A stretch of DNA of 41,459 nucleotides. Origin: CAYSRJ01 sp964525675. GTDB taxonomy: Bacteria; Spirochaetota; B62-G9; DRHN01. Shown here piece by piece: positions 7,541 through 15,877 of the stretch. Made by a program: the position numbers and the translations under genes. The stretch is taken from the NCBI GenBank assembly GCA_964525675.1, contig CAZGJW010000012.1, positions 1-41,459 of the forward strand, written 5' to 3'. Each line of letters starts with the position of its first letter. The stretch's first letter is position 1. The notes under the pieces were generated by a model. The model made no database searches, was not told where the DNA came from, and worked only from the letters and a program-made list of their open reading frames with translations.

Positions 7541-9846
7541 GGATCTTGATAGTTGAGGACAACCCGGATCACCGTTTCATTCTGAGCAAACGGCTGGAAT
7601 CCTACTACGAGGACGTCAGTATACAGCAGGTTTCAACCGTCAAGGATGCGGTGTTACGTCTGGAGAAAAACTCCTATGAAATAATTCTTCTAGATTACAG
7701 GCTGAAGGGGAAAAGCGGTATCGATCTTGTGAAGTGGCTCAGGGAAAAGCATATCGATACGCCGGTTATCATGATTACCAGCGTGGAGGATATTGAAATT
7801 GCAGTTCAGGCAATCAAACTTGGTGTGTATGATTTTATATGTAAAACCAGGGAAAGTATCGACAAGCTGCCCTTTATTCTGGACAAGGTTTCTGACGAGT
7901 ACAGGATAAAGAAGAAGCTCGAGCAGACCGAACTGAAGTACCGGACGCTGGTAGACGGAATCGATGAAGCAGTCTTTATTCTGGACAGCGAAGGGAAGAT
8001 GTCATATACCAGTAAGTCAGTTGAACGGATTTTCGGATACAGTGTAGATGAGTTTACCGATTCCTTTAACGCGTTATTACCGGAGGATGACCGTGCACTG
8101 CTCAGAAAAAATTGTGACCAGGTAGCTCGGAAGAAGCATATCGATCCCTTTGTCATAACGTTTCCCAGAAAGAATGGTGAACAGGCGTACGTCGAAATCA
8201 ATGCCTCCATTTACAGCGGAAGAGAAGGTGGTATTATCGGGACGATGCAGGATGTCACGAAGCGTGTGCTGCTCGAGAATGAAATAGAAGCACATCGGGA
8301 CAGGGTCAACGATATCTTCAACAGCATGATTGACTGGATATATATTTCCGACGAAAATTATAACATCACTTTTACAAACCGCGCGCTCGAGCAGGAGCTG
8401 GGTGATGGGCATGGGAGAAAGTGCTATCAGTATCTGTACAGCAGTAATACTCCCTGCAGCTTCTGCAAATGGCAGGGTATACGGGAAAGAAAAACCGTTC
8501 GATGGGAGCTCAGGCGGGAGGACGGGAAGACATTTGATATCATTTCATCACCGCTTGTAAATCCGGATGGAAGCCTGAACAAGATGGAGATTCTTCGGGA
8601 CATAACACGCCGAAAGGAAACGGAGGAGAAACTCAGGGTTCAGAGTGAGCGTACCAGTCTCGCAAACGAACAGCTAAAAGATGCTATTGAAGAACTGAAA
8701 CGCACCCAGGAGCAGCTCATTCAGTCCGAAAAACTTGCCGCCCTTGGGGAACTTGTGTCAGGTGTTGCGCACGAGCTGAATAATCCTCTGTTCAGTGCAA
8801 TGGGGTATGCCGAACTTCTTGTCTCGAGCGACCTGGATCTTGAGGAGCAGCATGAAAAACTCCAGAACATCCTGGAATCTATAAAAAGAGCGGGTAGAAT
8901 AGTAAAGGATCTCCTGCGGTTTGCCAGATTGGAAAAAGTGGATACTGAACTGGTTTCTATTCAGGAAGCGCTTGAGAAAACAATTTCACTGAGAAGTTAT
9001 GAGATGAAGGTCAATGACTTACAGGTTGAATTCGAATTTCAGGAAGAGCTGCCTCCGGTACGCGGAAACTTCATACGGCTCCAGCAGGTGTTTCTGAATA
9101 TCATCATCAATGCAGAGCAGGCTATCTATGAGGCTGGAGGGGGTGGGGTGATCAGGATCGAAACATCGTACGATGATGAAAAAAAAGAGGTGTGTGTTAC
9201 TATTGCGAATAACGGCCCTTCGATACCGGGGAATATAATGGGCAATATATTTAATCCATTTTTCACGACAAAAGAGGTCGGCAAGGGCACCGGGCTCGGG
9301 CTTTCAACGTCGTATGGTATTATTAAAAGCCATAACGGCGACATTCAGGTGCGCAGTGATCCGGAGTGGACGGTGTTTATGGTTACGCTCCCTGCCCAGC
9401 GTACGGTCAGTGTCGCGCCTTCCGTTGTTCGAACACCGGGAGAGCAGGTGAAGGATGTGGATATTGATGCCCACGGAGAATCGATTCTCGTTGTGGACGA
9501 TGAGCCGATTATCGTAAACCTTCTGAATGATTTTCTTACCAGAAAGGGCTTTTCGGTTATTACCGCTTCATCGGGAAGTGAAGCACTCGAAAAACTGGGT
9601 GAATCCGATGTTAAGCTCGTTATTACCGATATCAAGATGCCGGAAATGGACGGGAAAACCTTTTACGAAGAGATAAAAAACAGGAATCCGGAACTTTTAC
9701 GCAGGGTGCTATTCATAACCGGTGATACGCTCAGCCCGGAGACGATAAATTTTTTCAAGGAAACGGGGAGCTTGCATCTTAAAAAGCCGTTTTCATTCAG
9801 TGAAATTATCAGTGCCATGCAATCGATTACTCATGAAACATCCTGA
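7537..9846 (+). CDS. Hybrid sensor histidine kinase: REC-PAS-PAS-HisKA-HATPase-REC
   Basis: A 769-residue protein with no membrane segment, so probably cytoplasmic. An N-terminal receiver (phospho-acceptor Asp53, LLDYRL) is followed by two PAS domains (about 130-245 and 255-370), a short coiled coil, the phospho-acceptor His412 in GVAHELNNPL, an ATPase domain (NIIINAEQA, GTGLGLS) and a second receiver with Asp698 (ITDIKMPEMDG). The second PAS has Cys296, Cys307 and Cys310 (C-x10-C-x2-C, ending PCSFC), which could bind metal or a cluster or form a redox switch. Receivers at both ends suggest that it takes a signal from another kinase and sits in a phosphorelay. It is coupled to the upstream methyltransferase by a 4-base overlap. 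Confidence 0.92.
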   Translation: MRILIVEDNPDHRFILSKRLESYYEDVSIQQVSTVKDAVLRLEKNSYEIILLDYRLKGKSGIDLVKWLREKHIDTPVIMITSVEDIEIAVQAIKLGVYDFICKTRESIDKLPFILDKVSDEYRIKKKLEQTELKYRTLVDGIDEAVFILDSEGKMSYTSKSVERIFGYSVDEFTDSFNALLPEDDRALLRKNCDQVARKKHIDPFVITFPRKNGEQAYVEINASIYSGREGGIIGTMQDVTKRVLLENEIEAHRDRVNDIFNSMIDWIYISDENYNITFTNRALEQELGDGHGRKCYQYLYSSNTPCSFCKWQGIRERKTVRWELRREDGKTFDIISSPLVNPDGSLNKMEILRDITRRKETEEKLRVQSERTSLANEQLKDAIEELKRTQEQLIQSEKLAALGELVSGVAHELNNPLFSAMGYAELLVSSDLDLEEQHEKLQNILESIKRAGRIVKDLLRFARLEKVDTELVSIQEALEKTISLRSYEMKVNDLQVEFEFQEELPPVRGNFIRLQQVFLNIIINAEQAIYEAGGGGVIRIETSYDDEKKEVCVTIANNGPSIPGNIMGNIFNPFFTTKEVGKGTGLGLSTSYGIIKSHNGDIQVRSDPEWTVFMVTLPAQRTVSVAPSVVRTPGEQVKDVDIDAHGESILVVDDEPIIVNLLNDFLTRKGFSVITASSGSEALEKLGESDVKLVITDIKMPEMDGKTFYEEIKNRNPELLRRVLFITGDTLSPETINFFKETGSLHLKKPFSFSEIISAMQSITHETS

Positions 9847-9911
9847 GTGCCGAATGCAGGTAATCCCATATGCTTTCATCGGTGGGGTTTTAGCGGAAAA
9901 CAGGAGAAGAT

Positions 9912-10700
9912 ATGCGAAGATACCGTCTATGCGGAGTACAAATCGAAACGGAAAAAGATCCGGCCAGAAATATAGAAAAAGCTACATCGATTTTCAGGGA
10001 GGCGGTGAAGGAAAAACCCGATTTTATCGTTTTTCCTGAAATGTATGAGATCGTATGCCCTCCGGAAGAGGTCGGGAATTACGCGCATACCGTGCCCTCT
10101 GAATTTACCGAAAAGGTGAGCAGGCTTGCAAAAACCTATGCGGTTAACATAATCGGCGGTTCAATTTTCGAAAAAGATGGCACTGTCGTCTATAACACTG
10201 CAGTCGTCTACAACAGAGAGGGCGAGATATGTGGCAAATACCGCAAGATGCATCTGTTCGATGCCTTCAATTACGGTGAGTCGAAAGGAATAAACAGCGG
10301 CAGCGAACCGTTGCTCGTTGTGCTCGATGGCCTTACATTCGGCACTGCGATCTGTTATGATATCCGGTTTCCGGAAATATTCCGTTACTATGCGCTTCAC
10401 GGCGCGCAGGTTGTTTTTCTTCCGGCAGCCTATTTCCAGCCGAACCATGACCACTGGCAGCTCAATATCCGTTCCCGTGCTCTGGACAATACGCTGTTCA
10501 TTATGAGCTGTAACCAGACGGGAAAGCGGTTTGTTGGAAGGAGCATGGTCGCCGACCCATGGGGTGTGATGGTGTCGTCGATGGGTATTGAAGAAGGCTA
10601 CTACATTGCAGATATAGATGTTCAGCGAATACAGGAGATACGCCAGCGGCTTCCGTTCCTTGAAAACAGAAGGTTCGATGTTGTGCCGCGAGATGATTAA
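9912..10700 (+). CDS. Carbon-nitrogen hydrolase (nitrilase superfamily, omega-amidase-like)
   Basis: A 262-residue cytoplasmic amidase with the intact triad Glu43 (VFPEMYE), Lys112 (YRKMHLF) and Cys148 (TAICYDIRFPE). Length and motifs fit the Nit2/omega-amidase branch, which hydrolyses small amides such as 2-oxoglutaramate; deaminated-glutathione amidases look alike. The start has an AGGAGA site. It lies 65 bases after the kinase gene and may be in the same transcript. Omega-amidases take part in methionine salvage in some bacteria, which would suit the homocysteine methyltransferase two genes upstream, but that link is inference. Confidence 0.85.
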   Translation: MRRYRLCGVQIETEKDPARNIEKATSIFREAVKEKPDFIVFPEMYEIVCPPEEVGNYAHTVPSEFTEKVSRLAKTYAVNIIGGSIFEKDGTVVYNTAVVYNREGEICGKYRKMHLFDAFNYGESKGINSGSEPLLVVLDGLTFGTAICYDIRFPEIFRYYALHGAQVVFLPAAYFQPNHDHWQLNIRSRALDNTLFIMSCNQTGKRFVGRSMVADPWGVMVSSMGIEEGYYIADIDVQRIQEIRQRLPFLENRRFDVVPRDD

Positions 10701-10778
10701 ACGACAGTCCGCCTGTTCTGCTTCATATGGAAACAGAAATGACAGAATAGGTATTGCCAAGGGGTTAGGATTTTAAGA

Positions 10779-10940
10779 ATGATGTTAAGGGTAAGCAAAA
10801 TAGTCAAGTTCGGTGAGAATAATCACGAAGTCAAAATAAAAGCAGAAATCAGTAAAAAACGAACTGTTGAAGAATTAGCCGGAAGATTATTATTACCCTT
10901 GAAATTTAATTGGTTTGCACCTTTTAAGTTTGAAAGTTAA
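10779..10940 (+). CDS. Small hypothetical ORF at the edge of the A+T-rich island
   Basis: A 53-residue frame starting with two Met codons, with a TAGGA-like ribosome site eight bases upstream. The N-terminal half is basic and the C-terminal half is hydrophobic and aromatic (LLLPLKFNWFAPF). I do not recognise it. It marks the place where base composition drops to that of the uptake island, so it may be a remnant of a larger gene carried with the island. It could also be a chance frame. Confidence 0.3.
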   Translation: MMLRVSKIVKFGENNHEVKIKAEISKKRTVEELAGRLLLPLKFNWFAPFKFES

Positions 10941-10954
10941 CTTGCCTATCTTTT

Positions 10955-10971
10955 AGTATACTTTGTATACT
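10955..10971. promoter_or_regulatory. Operator-like palindrome before the NicO permease
   Basis: AGTATACTTTGTATACT is a perfect 7-bp inverted repeat around TTT. It ends 11 bases before the permease ATG. Its place and symmetry suit a metal-responsive repressor site; it matches neither the NikR nor the RcnR consensus I know, so the regulator is unknown. Confidence 0.5.
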
Positions 10972-10982
10972 TTAATGAAGAA

Positions 10983-11927
10983 ATGAAAATTACAACGAAA
11001 CTGAACAAGGTACTCTTCTTATTGTTCTTCATCATACTTTTTATACCAATCTGCCACAGTCAAAGCGTGGCAAATCCTTTTTACAGCGGCAAAGATGTGC
11101 ATAATGTCGCAATCGGCAGGAAGACTCTGTTCCATAATTCCAAGTTTTACACAGTGATTGCCAGATGGCAAAAATCAATGAGAGAAAAAATAGCCGGTTT
11201 TATTCTTATGTTAAAGAATAATAAAAAAAAATCTGCAATTTACATAGTTCTCCTTATATCTTTTCTCTACGGTATCGTACACGCTCTGGGGCCAGGACAT
11301 AGGAAGACGGTCCTTTTCTCCTATTTTATGGCAAGAGATGCAAGACCCGTAGAAGGAATAATGGCCGGATTCCTTTTATCGGCTTTACATGCTGGATCAG
11401 CCATAACTTTGATACTGATATTGTACTTTTTTGTTAAAGGGTCATTCCTGAATCAGAAAGTGCAAATCGAATTTTTAATGGAAGAAATCAGTTATGGGGG
11501 TATTGCAGCTCTTGGTTTTATTCTGATTTTATTTAAGCTGTTCAAATTGATGGCTAAAAAGAAGAGAGAACGAAATGTTGACGATTGTTCATCGATTAAT
11601 TCGCCGAAACTTTTTCTCCCTATCATGTTATCTGGTCTTGTTCCATGTCCTGGGGCTTCTTCGATTATGATTTTTTCATTGGCTGCTGGTTTTCTAGCCC
11701 TTGGCATCTTTGGTGTTGTAGCAATGTCCCTGGGAATGGCAATTACGATTTCAACTCTTTCTGTAATCTCCATACTTGGAAAGAGGGGAATACTGAGGGT
11801 ATCTGAAAAGCATGCTCGTTTTTACAATTTTTTACATGAGAGTATCGAAACTGGAGCAGCACTGACGATTTTTCTTTTCGGATTGTTAATGTTGATTCCA
11901 TTTTTGGCTGTGGGAACATCTGCATGA
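10983..11927 (+). CDS. NicO/RcnA-family nickel-cobalt permease
   Basis: A 314-residue membrane protein with an N-terminal signal or anchor segment, a periplasmic stretch (about 27-80) and several hydrophobic segments. The metal-binding motif HALGPGHRK sits in the first core helix, and a GLVPCPGASS block lies in the second half; both are hallmarks of the NicO/RcnA family, which moves Ni2+ or Co2+. A hydrophilic, Lys/Arg-rich loop lies near residues 190-210. The next gene, DUF1007, overlaps by four bases and is a common partner of NicO permeases. Import and export members are hard to separate; the ABC importer downstream slightly favours uptake or balance of cobalt or nickel. Confidence 0.82.
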   Translation: MKITTKLNKVLFLLFFIILFIPICHSQSVANPFYSGKDVHNVAIGRKTLFHNSKFYTVIARWQKSMREKIAGFILMLKNNKKKSAIYIVLLISFLYGIVHALGPGHRKTVLFSYFMARDARPVEGIMAGFLLSALHAGSAITLILILYFFVKGSFLNQKVQIEFLMEEISYGGIAALGFILILFKLFKLMAKKKRERNVDDCSSINSPKLFLPIMLSGLVPCPGASSIMIFSLAAGFLALGIFGVVAMSLGMAITISTLSVISILGKRGILRVSEKHARFYNFLHESIETGAALTIFLFGLLMLIPFLAVGTSA

Positions 11928-12547
11928 AAAAGTATTTATTTGCTATCGTCGTGTTACTGATCGTTCCTGCCTCTTCGCTATTCGCCCATCCGCATGCCTT
12001 TGTGGACAGTATTATAACCTTTCAATTTGAAGAAAAGTATTTGGAAGGTTTTTGGATAGAATGGACTTTCGATAAGCTATTCTCTGCAGAGGCAATTATG
12101 GAGTTTGATTTGGACAGAGATGGTGTATTTAATAAAAAGGAAGAAGAAAGTATTACAAAAGGAGCATTGACTCTTAAAGAGTTTGGCTACTTTACGTACA
12201 TAACCTATAGTGGAAAAACGCGGATGGTCACATCGGTCGAAAACTTTAAGGCAAGCATAAATGATCATCGATTGATATACAGATTTTTTATACCCTTGCG
12301 TTTACCAAAAGAAAACGGGAAAAGCAAGCTGGTCATTGCAATTTATGACAAGGTCTTTTATGCAGATTTTGATTTTACCGATCCCAAGCCTGTACGTTTA
12401 ACCGGTTCGGACTTTACTCAATGCCATTATGAATTAAAAAAAAGTAGATTGAAAATCAGCTACAACAACAATGATACATTCGGAGGAAGGGCAGACAAAA
12501 AATATACTGGTGTTGCCAATCCCAGGGTTCTTGTTCTATATTTTTAG
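11924..12547 (+). CDS. DUF1007 periplasmic protein, partner of the NicO permease
   Basis: A 207-residue exported protein. The signal peptide (residues 1-21) ends at FAHPHAF, so the mature N-terminus would begin with His residues able to bind metal, as in other DUF1007 proteins. An EF-hand-like loop DLDRDGVFNKKE lies near residue 64. It overlaps the permease by ATGA. A terminator hairpin lies 50 bases past the stop, so these two genes form one unit. Its exact role (metal capture for the permease) is inferred from fusions and neighbours known for the family. Confidence 0.78.
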   Translation: MKKYLFAIVVLLIVPASSLFAHPHAFVDSIITFQFEEKYLEGFWIEWTFDKLFSAEAIMEFDLDRDGVFNKKEEESITKGALTLKEFGYFTYITYSGKTRMVTSVENFKASINDHRLIYRFFIPLRLPKENGKSKLVIAIYDKVFYADFDFTDPKPVRLTGSDFTQCHYELKKSRLKISYNNNDTFGGRADKKYTGVANPRVLVLYF

Positions 12548-12595
12548 GAATCACTACAGTTGATACTGTTGATGAGGAGTTTTGGTATAATTTTG

Positions 12596-12620
12596 ATGCA
12601 TCCTAAAGGGTGCATTTTTT
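12596..12620 (+). terminator. Rho-independent terminator after the NicO-DUF1007 unit
   Basis: The stem ATGCATCC pairs with GGGTGCAT (one G-T pair) around a TAAA loop and is followed by six T. It separates the permease unit from the ABC transporter genes. Confidence 0.7.
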
Positions 12621-12632
12621 AGGAGAAATTAG

Positions 12633-12660
12633 TAACACGTTTTATAATAAAAATAACACG
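12633..12660 (+). promoter_or_regulatory. TATAAT box between two direct repeats upstream of the binding-protein gene
   Basis: TAACACG occurs at 12633-12639 and 12654-12660, starts 21 bases apart (two helical turns), with TATAAT at 12643-12648 between them. No good -35 is visible, so an activator-dependent or repressor-covered promoter is possible. An AAAGGAAAG ribosome site follows before ATG 12682. Confidence 0.35.
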
Positions 12661-12681
12661 ATATAGCGAAAGGAAAGTACA

Positions 12682-13806
12682 ATGACAAAAAGACATGGGC
12701 CCATCATCAGTTTCTTCTCCATATGCCTTATCAGCTTTTTTTATTTATTTTTTTCTCTTACGTTGGTTTTTGGCTCTGAGGAAACCATTTCTTCCCCAAA
12801 AAATACCACAAAAACCGTCATCGATATGGTGGGAAGAACCGTTCATGTCCCTGTAAAAATATCCAGAATTGTAGCTGCCGGTCCAGGCGCTCTACGATTG
12901 ATCTGCTATATGAATGCCCAGGGAAAGGTAGTCGGTATAGAGCAATCCGAAAAGACATGGGGCCCTGGAGGGAGACCATATGCATTGGCAAACCCAGATC
13001 TCCTTACACTGCCAACCATCGGTCCCGGTGGTCCAGGGGCTATAAACAGCGGTCCAGATCCTGAACTTATTCTTAAAGTAAAACCGGATGTGATCTTCAT
13101 TACCTATATGGAAAAAGGAAAAGCAGATGAATATCAGGAAAAGGTAAATTTACCCGTTGTTGTTCTTTCGTATGGAAAACTTGCAACATTTGATGAAAAA
13201 GTTTACGACTCACTCAAAATCATTGGAAAAATACTTAATAGCGAAAAAAAGGCTGAATCTGTTATTACTTTTCTAAAAACTGCTGAAGAAGATTTTCGTA
13301 GAAGAACCCAGGGAATTCCGAACAGTAAAAGACCAACAGTTTATGTAGGTGGGATCGGATTTAAAGGGGTACACGGCATAGAGAGTACAAGTGGTGCCTA
13401 TCCTCCTTTCAATGACGTAAATGCAAGAAATGTTGTTGATATCCTCAAAAAAAACGGTCACCTCTTTGTAGATAAGGAGCAAATTCTAAAATGGGACCCC
13501 GAGTTTATCTTTATAGACGAGGGTGGATACAAGCTTGTGAAAAAAAATCTTTCCAATCCTCTATTTCAATCACTTCGAGCAATAAAAGAAAATCATCTTT
13601 TCGGAATTCTTCCCTACAACTTCTATACAACAAACATAGGAACTGCTATCGCTGACGCCTATTACATCGGTACAATTCTTTATCCCGATAGATTTCAAGA
13701 TATTGAAATTACAAAAAAAGTAGACGAGATATACACCTTCCTCGTGGGCAGGCCAGTTTACAAAGACCTGGAGAGAGAATTTGGAGGATTTAACGTTATT
13801 CAGTGA
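12682..13806 (+). CDS. ABC transporter periplasmic binding protein (FecB/BtuF-type)
   Basis: A 374-residue class-III solute-binding protein with a long signal segment (about 10-33). The mature part starts with the typical DMVGRTVHVPVKISRIV strand and contains PDVIFITYM and the C-terminal NPLFQSLRAIKENHLFGI and NFYTTNIGTAIADAYYIG blocks. The family binds Fe3+-siderophores, haem or cobamides. No lipobox is evident, so it may be free or anchored by its signal segment. It leads a three-gene importer with tight spacing (10 bases to the permease). The cargo is unresolved; a corrinoid or metal chelate is favoured by the NicO permease upstream and the cobamide salvage genes in the window. Confidence 0.85.
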   Translation: MTKRHGPIISFFSICLISFFYLFFSLTLVFGSEETISSPKNTTKTVIDMVGRTVHVPVKISRIVAAGPGALRLICYMNAQGKVVGIEQSEKTWGPGGRPYALANPDLLTLPTIGPGGPGAINSGPDPELILKVKPDVIFITYMEKGKADEYQEKVNLPVVVLSYGKLATFDEKVYDSLKIIGKILNSEKKAESVITFLKTAEEDFRRRTQGIPNSKRPTVYVGGIGFKGVHGIESTSGAYPPFNDVNARNVVDILKKNGHLFVDKEQILKWDPEFIFIDEGGYKLVKKNLSNPLFQSLRAIKENHLFGILPYNFYTTNIGTAIADAYYIGTILYPDRFQDIEITKKVDEIYTFLVGRPVYKDLEREFGGFNVIQ

Positions 13807-13816
13807 GGATGCTTGA

Positions 13817-14890
13817 ATGTTCATAGTAAAAAAACCGCCTAGGAGTTACGTCGAGTATACGAAAAGAAAGTTTCACTTTGGTTTGCTCCTCTTTGGTATG
13901 CTTATTTTTATCGCCATTTTTACCATTTCTCTGGGGCCTTTTCATCTCTCTTTTCGCGAGCTTTGGCATGGATTGATACATAGTGCTTCATCAAAGGTTT
14001 TTACTAAATCATCCCTCATAGTCTGGCACATACGCCTACCAAGAATCATCGCTGCCGTAATTGCTGGAGCTGGACTCGCAGCAGCAGGGGCGGTAATGCA
14101 ATGTGTTCTCAAAAACCCGCTGGCTTCACCCTTTACACTGGGAATTTCTCACGGCGCTGCCTTTGGAGCAGCTTTCGCCATCGTTTTTCTCAAAGCAGGA
14201 GAGATTCACTCGGCCAATACAGATGCAGTACTCATTACTAGTTCATATCTTACCCCATTTGCAGCTTTTATCGGATCGCTTGCAGGAGTACTCATCATTC
14301 TTCTACTCGCAAAATGGCGTAATCTCACCCCAAGTGCTGTAATTTTGTCGGGGATTGCAATGGGTTCGCTCTTTATAGCTGGTACAACGATGATTGAGTA
14401 TTTCGCCAACGACATGGAAGTTGCCTCAATTGTATTCTGGACATTTGGTGATATTGGAAGAGCAACATGGAAACAGATTGGAGTGATGGGTTTGATTATT
14501 TTCCCCTCACTTATCTATTTCTTACTAAATCGGTGGAACTATAATGCACTGAATAGTGGCGAAGAAGTAGCAAAAGGACTTGGCGTTTCTACACAGAGAG
14601 TTCGACTCACCGGGATGATTGTATCCTCACTTGTGGTATCAGTTATTGTAGCATTTCTGGGAATCATTGGATTTATAGGGCTTGTTGCTCCGCATAGCGC
14701 TCGAAGGGTTATAGGAAACGACCATAGATTTCTTATTCCAATTACAGCTCTATCTGGAAGTCTCCTCCTTCTCTGCGCAGACACCGCTGCAAGAAATCTC
14801 ATTTCGCCGGTAATACTTCCGGTGGGGGTTATCACCTCTTTTATGGGTGCACCACTTTTTATATATATCCTTGCGAGGAAAAGAAGATGA
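13817..14890 (+). CDS. ABC transporter permease (FecCD/BtuC-type)
   Basis: A 357-residue polytopic membrane protein. RLPRIIAAVIAGAGLAAAGAVMQ and NPLASPFTLGISHGAAFGA are the signature blocks of the FecCD family, and GFIGLVAPHSARR is the coupling helix that contacts the ATPase. It forms a homodimer in this family. A short cytoplasmic N-terminus of about 25 residues precedes the first span. The start has GAGG eight bases upstream, and the stop overlaps the ATPase start (ATGA). Confidence 0.93.
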   Translation: MFIVKKPPRSYVEYTKRKFHFGLLLFGMLIFIAIFTISLGPFHLSFRELWHGLIHSASSKVFTKSSLIVWHIRLPRIIAAVIAGAGLAAAGAVMQCVLKNPLASPFTLGISHGAAFGAAFAIVFLKAGEIHSANTDAVLITSSYLTPFAAFIGSLAGVLIILLLAKWRNLTPSAVILSGIAMGSLFIAGTTMIEYFANDMEVASIVFWTFGDIGRATWKQIGVMGLIIFPSLIYFLLNRWNYNALNSGEEVAKGLGVSTQRVRLTGMIVSSLVVSVIVAFLGIIGFIGLVAPHSARRVIGNDHRFLIPITALSGSLLLLCADTAARNLISPVILPVGVITSFMGAPLFIYILARKRR

Positions 14891-15696
14891 TCATAGAAGT
14901 GAAACATCTTTCATTTTCATATCAAAGCGCACCGGTTCTAAATAATGTAGACTTTGAAGTAGTAAAAGGAGAAATTTGTGCGGTACTTGGCATGAATGGT
15001 GCCGGGAAATCAACCCTTCTCCGATGTATAAATGGAATATTAAAACCGCATAAAGGTGTTGTTTTTTTAGAGGGTATAAATAGTAATAAACTCTCGCGCC
15101 TTGAAATTGCTAAAAAAATTGGATATGTGCCGCAGCGATCCGAATCGAGTCTTCTTACTGTTTTTGATGCGATACTCCTCGGGAGAAAACCCTATATAAA
15201 GTGGGATGTAACGGGAGCTGATATTAAAATTGCGGAGAGAGTTTTAGAAATTCTCAATCTCGAGCATCTTTCCCTTCATTCTATTGAGGAACTAAGCGGT
15301 GGAGAATTCCAGAAGGTGATGATTGGACGAGCACTTGTTCAGGAACCTGAAATTTTACTTTTAGATGAGCCAACGAATAACCTCGATATGAAAAATCAAC
15401 TTGAAGTTATGGGAATTATAAAATCTGTTACCCAACTCCATCGTATTGCCTCGGTCATTGTGATGCATGACTTGAATATTGCAATGCGATACGCAGATAA
15501 ATTTCTATTACTCAAAAATGGGAGAGTCCTTACCTATGGGGGAAGGGAAGTTATTACTACCGAACGTATGGAACAATTATTTGAAATACCGGTAATCATA
15601 GAAACAATAAACGGGATCCCCGTTATGATCCCAAAAGATGAGAAAAAACCATCTATAACTCCTAAATATGCATGGGCAGGTAAACACAGTGATTGA
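14887..15696 (+). CDS. ABC transporter ATPase (FecE/BtuD-type)
   Basis: A 269-residue ATPase with Walker A GMNGAGKST, signature LSGGEFQKV, Walker B ILLLDEPTNNLD and the switch His in VMHDLN. It powers the preceding permease. The C-terminal extension of about 30 residues is normal for this group. The truncated methyltransferase frame starts inside its last codons. Base composition is A+T-rich like the rest of the island. Confidence 0.94.
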   Translation: MIIEVKHLSFSYQSAPVLNNVDFEVVKGEICAVLGMNGAGKSTLLRCINGILKPHKGVVFLEGINSNKLSRLEIAKKIGYVPQRSESSLLTVFDAILLGRKPYIKWDVTGADIKIAERVLEILNLEHLSLHSIEELSGGEFQKVMIGRALVQEPEILLLDEPTNNLDMKNQLEVMGIIKSVTQLHRIASVIVMHDLNIAMRYADKFLLLKNGRVLTYGGREVITTERMEQLFEIPVIIETINGIPVMIPKDEKKPSITPKYAWAGKHSD

Positions 15697-15877
15697 TTGG
15701 GACACAGTATGGAAGATTGAAAAGTATCCATTATGGGTAAAAGAAGGTGAAGTAGGGAAATATTGGGATATCAAAACATCCGAGCATTATAGTAAAATGG
15801 TATGTACAAAAAGCATCAAAGAAAACACATTGCAACAGATTGAAGATCTCAATTTACGGAAATTTGAAGTTACTTAG
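15689..15877 (+). pseudogene. Truncated SAM-dependent methyltransferase (N-terminal fragment only)
   Basis: A GTG start overlaps the ATPase stop by eight bases and opens a 62-residue frame beginning VIDWDTVWK. It continues through KYWDIKTSEHYSKM to TLQQIEDLNL. This is what I recall of the N-terminus of class I methyltransferases found behind FecBCD-type transporters in methanogens and other anaerobes. The frame ends just before the glycine-rich SAM-binding strand should begin. The last residues and the stop (FEVT-stop) are encoded by the first bases of the dispersed palindromic repeat at 15866. The gene therefore seems to have been cut by arrival of, or recombination at, that repeat. Family assignment from so short a piece is tentative. 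Confidence 0.5.

Noticed and set aside
10712..10751. 9-bp imperfect inverted repeat after the nitrilase gene, as a terminator
   Set aside because: The loop is long and no T tract follows on either strand.
12541..12681. Cobalamin riboswitch upstream of the importer
   Set aside because: The gap is about 130 bases, is partly occupied by a terminator, and shows no B12-box-like sequence.
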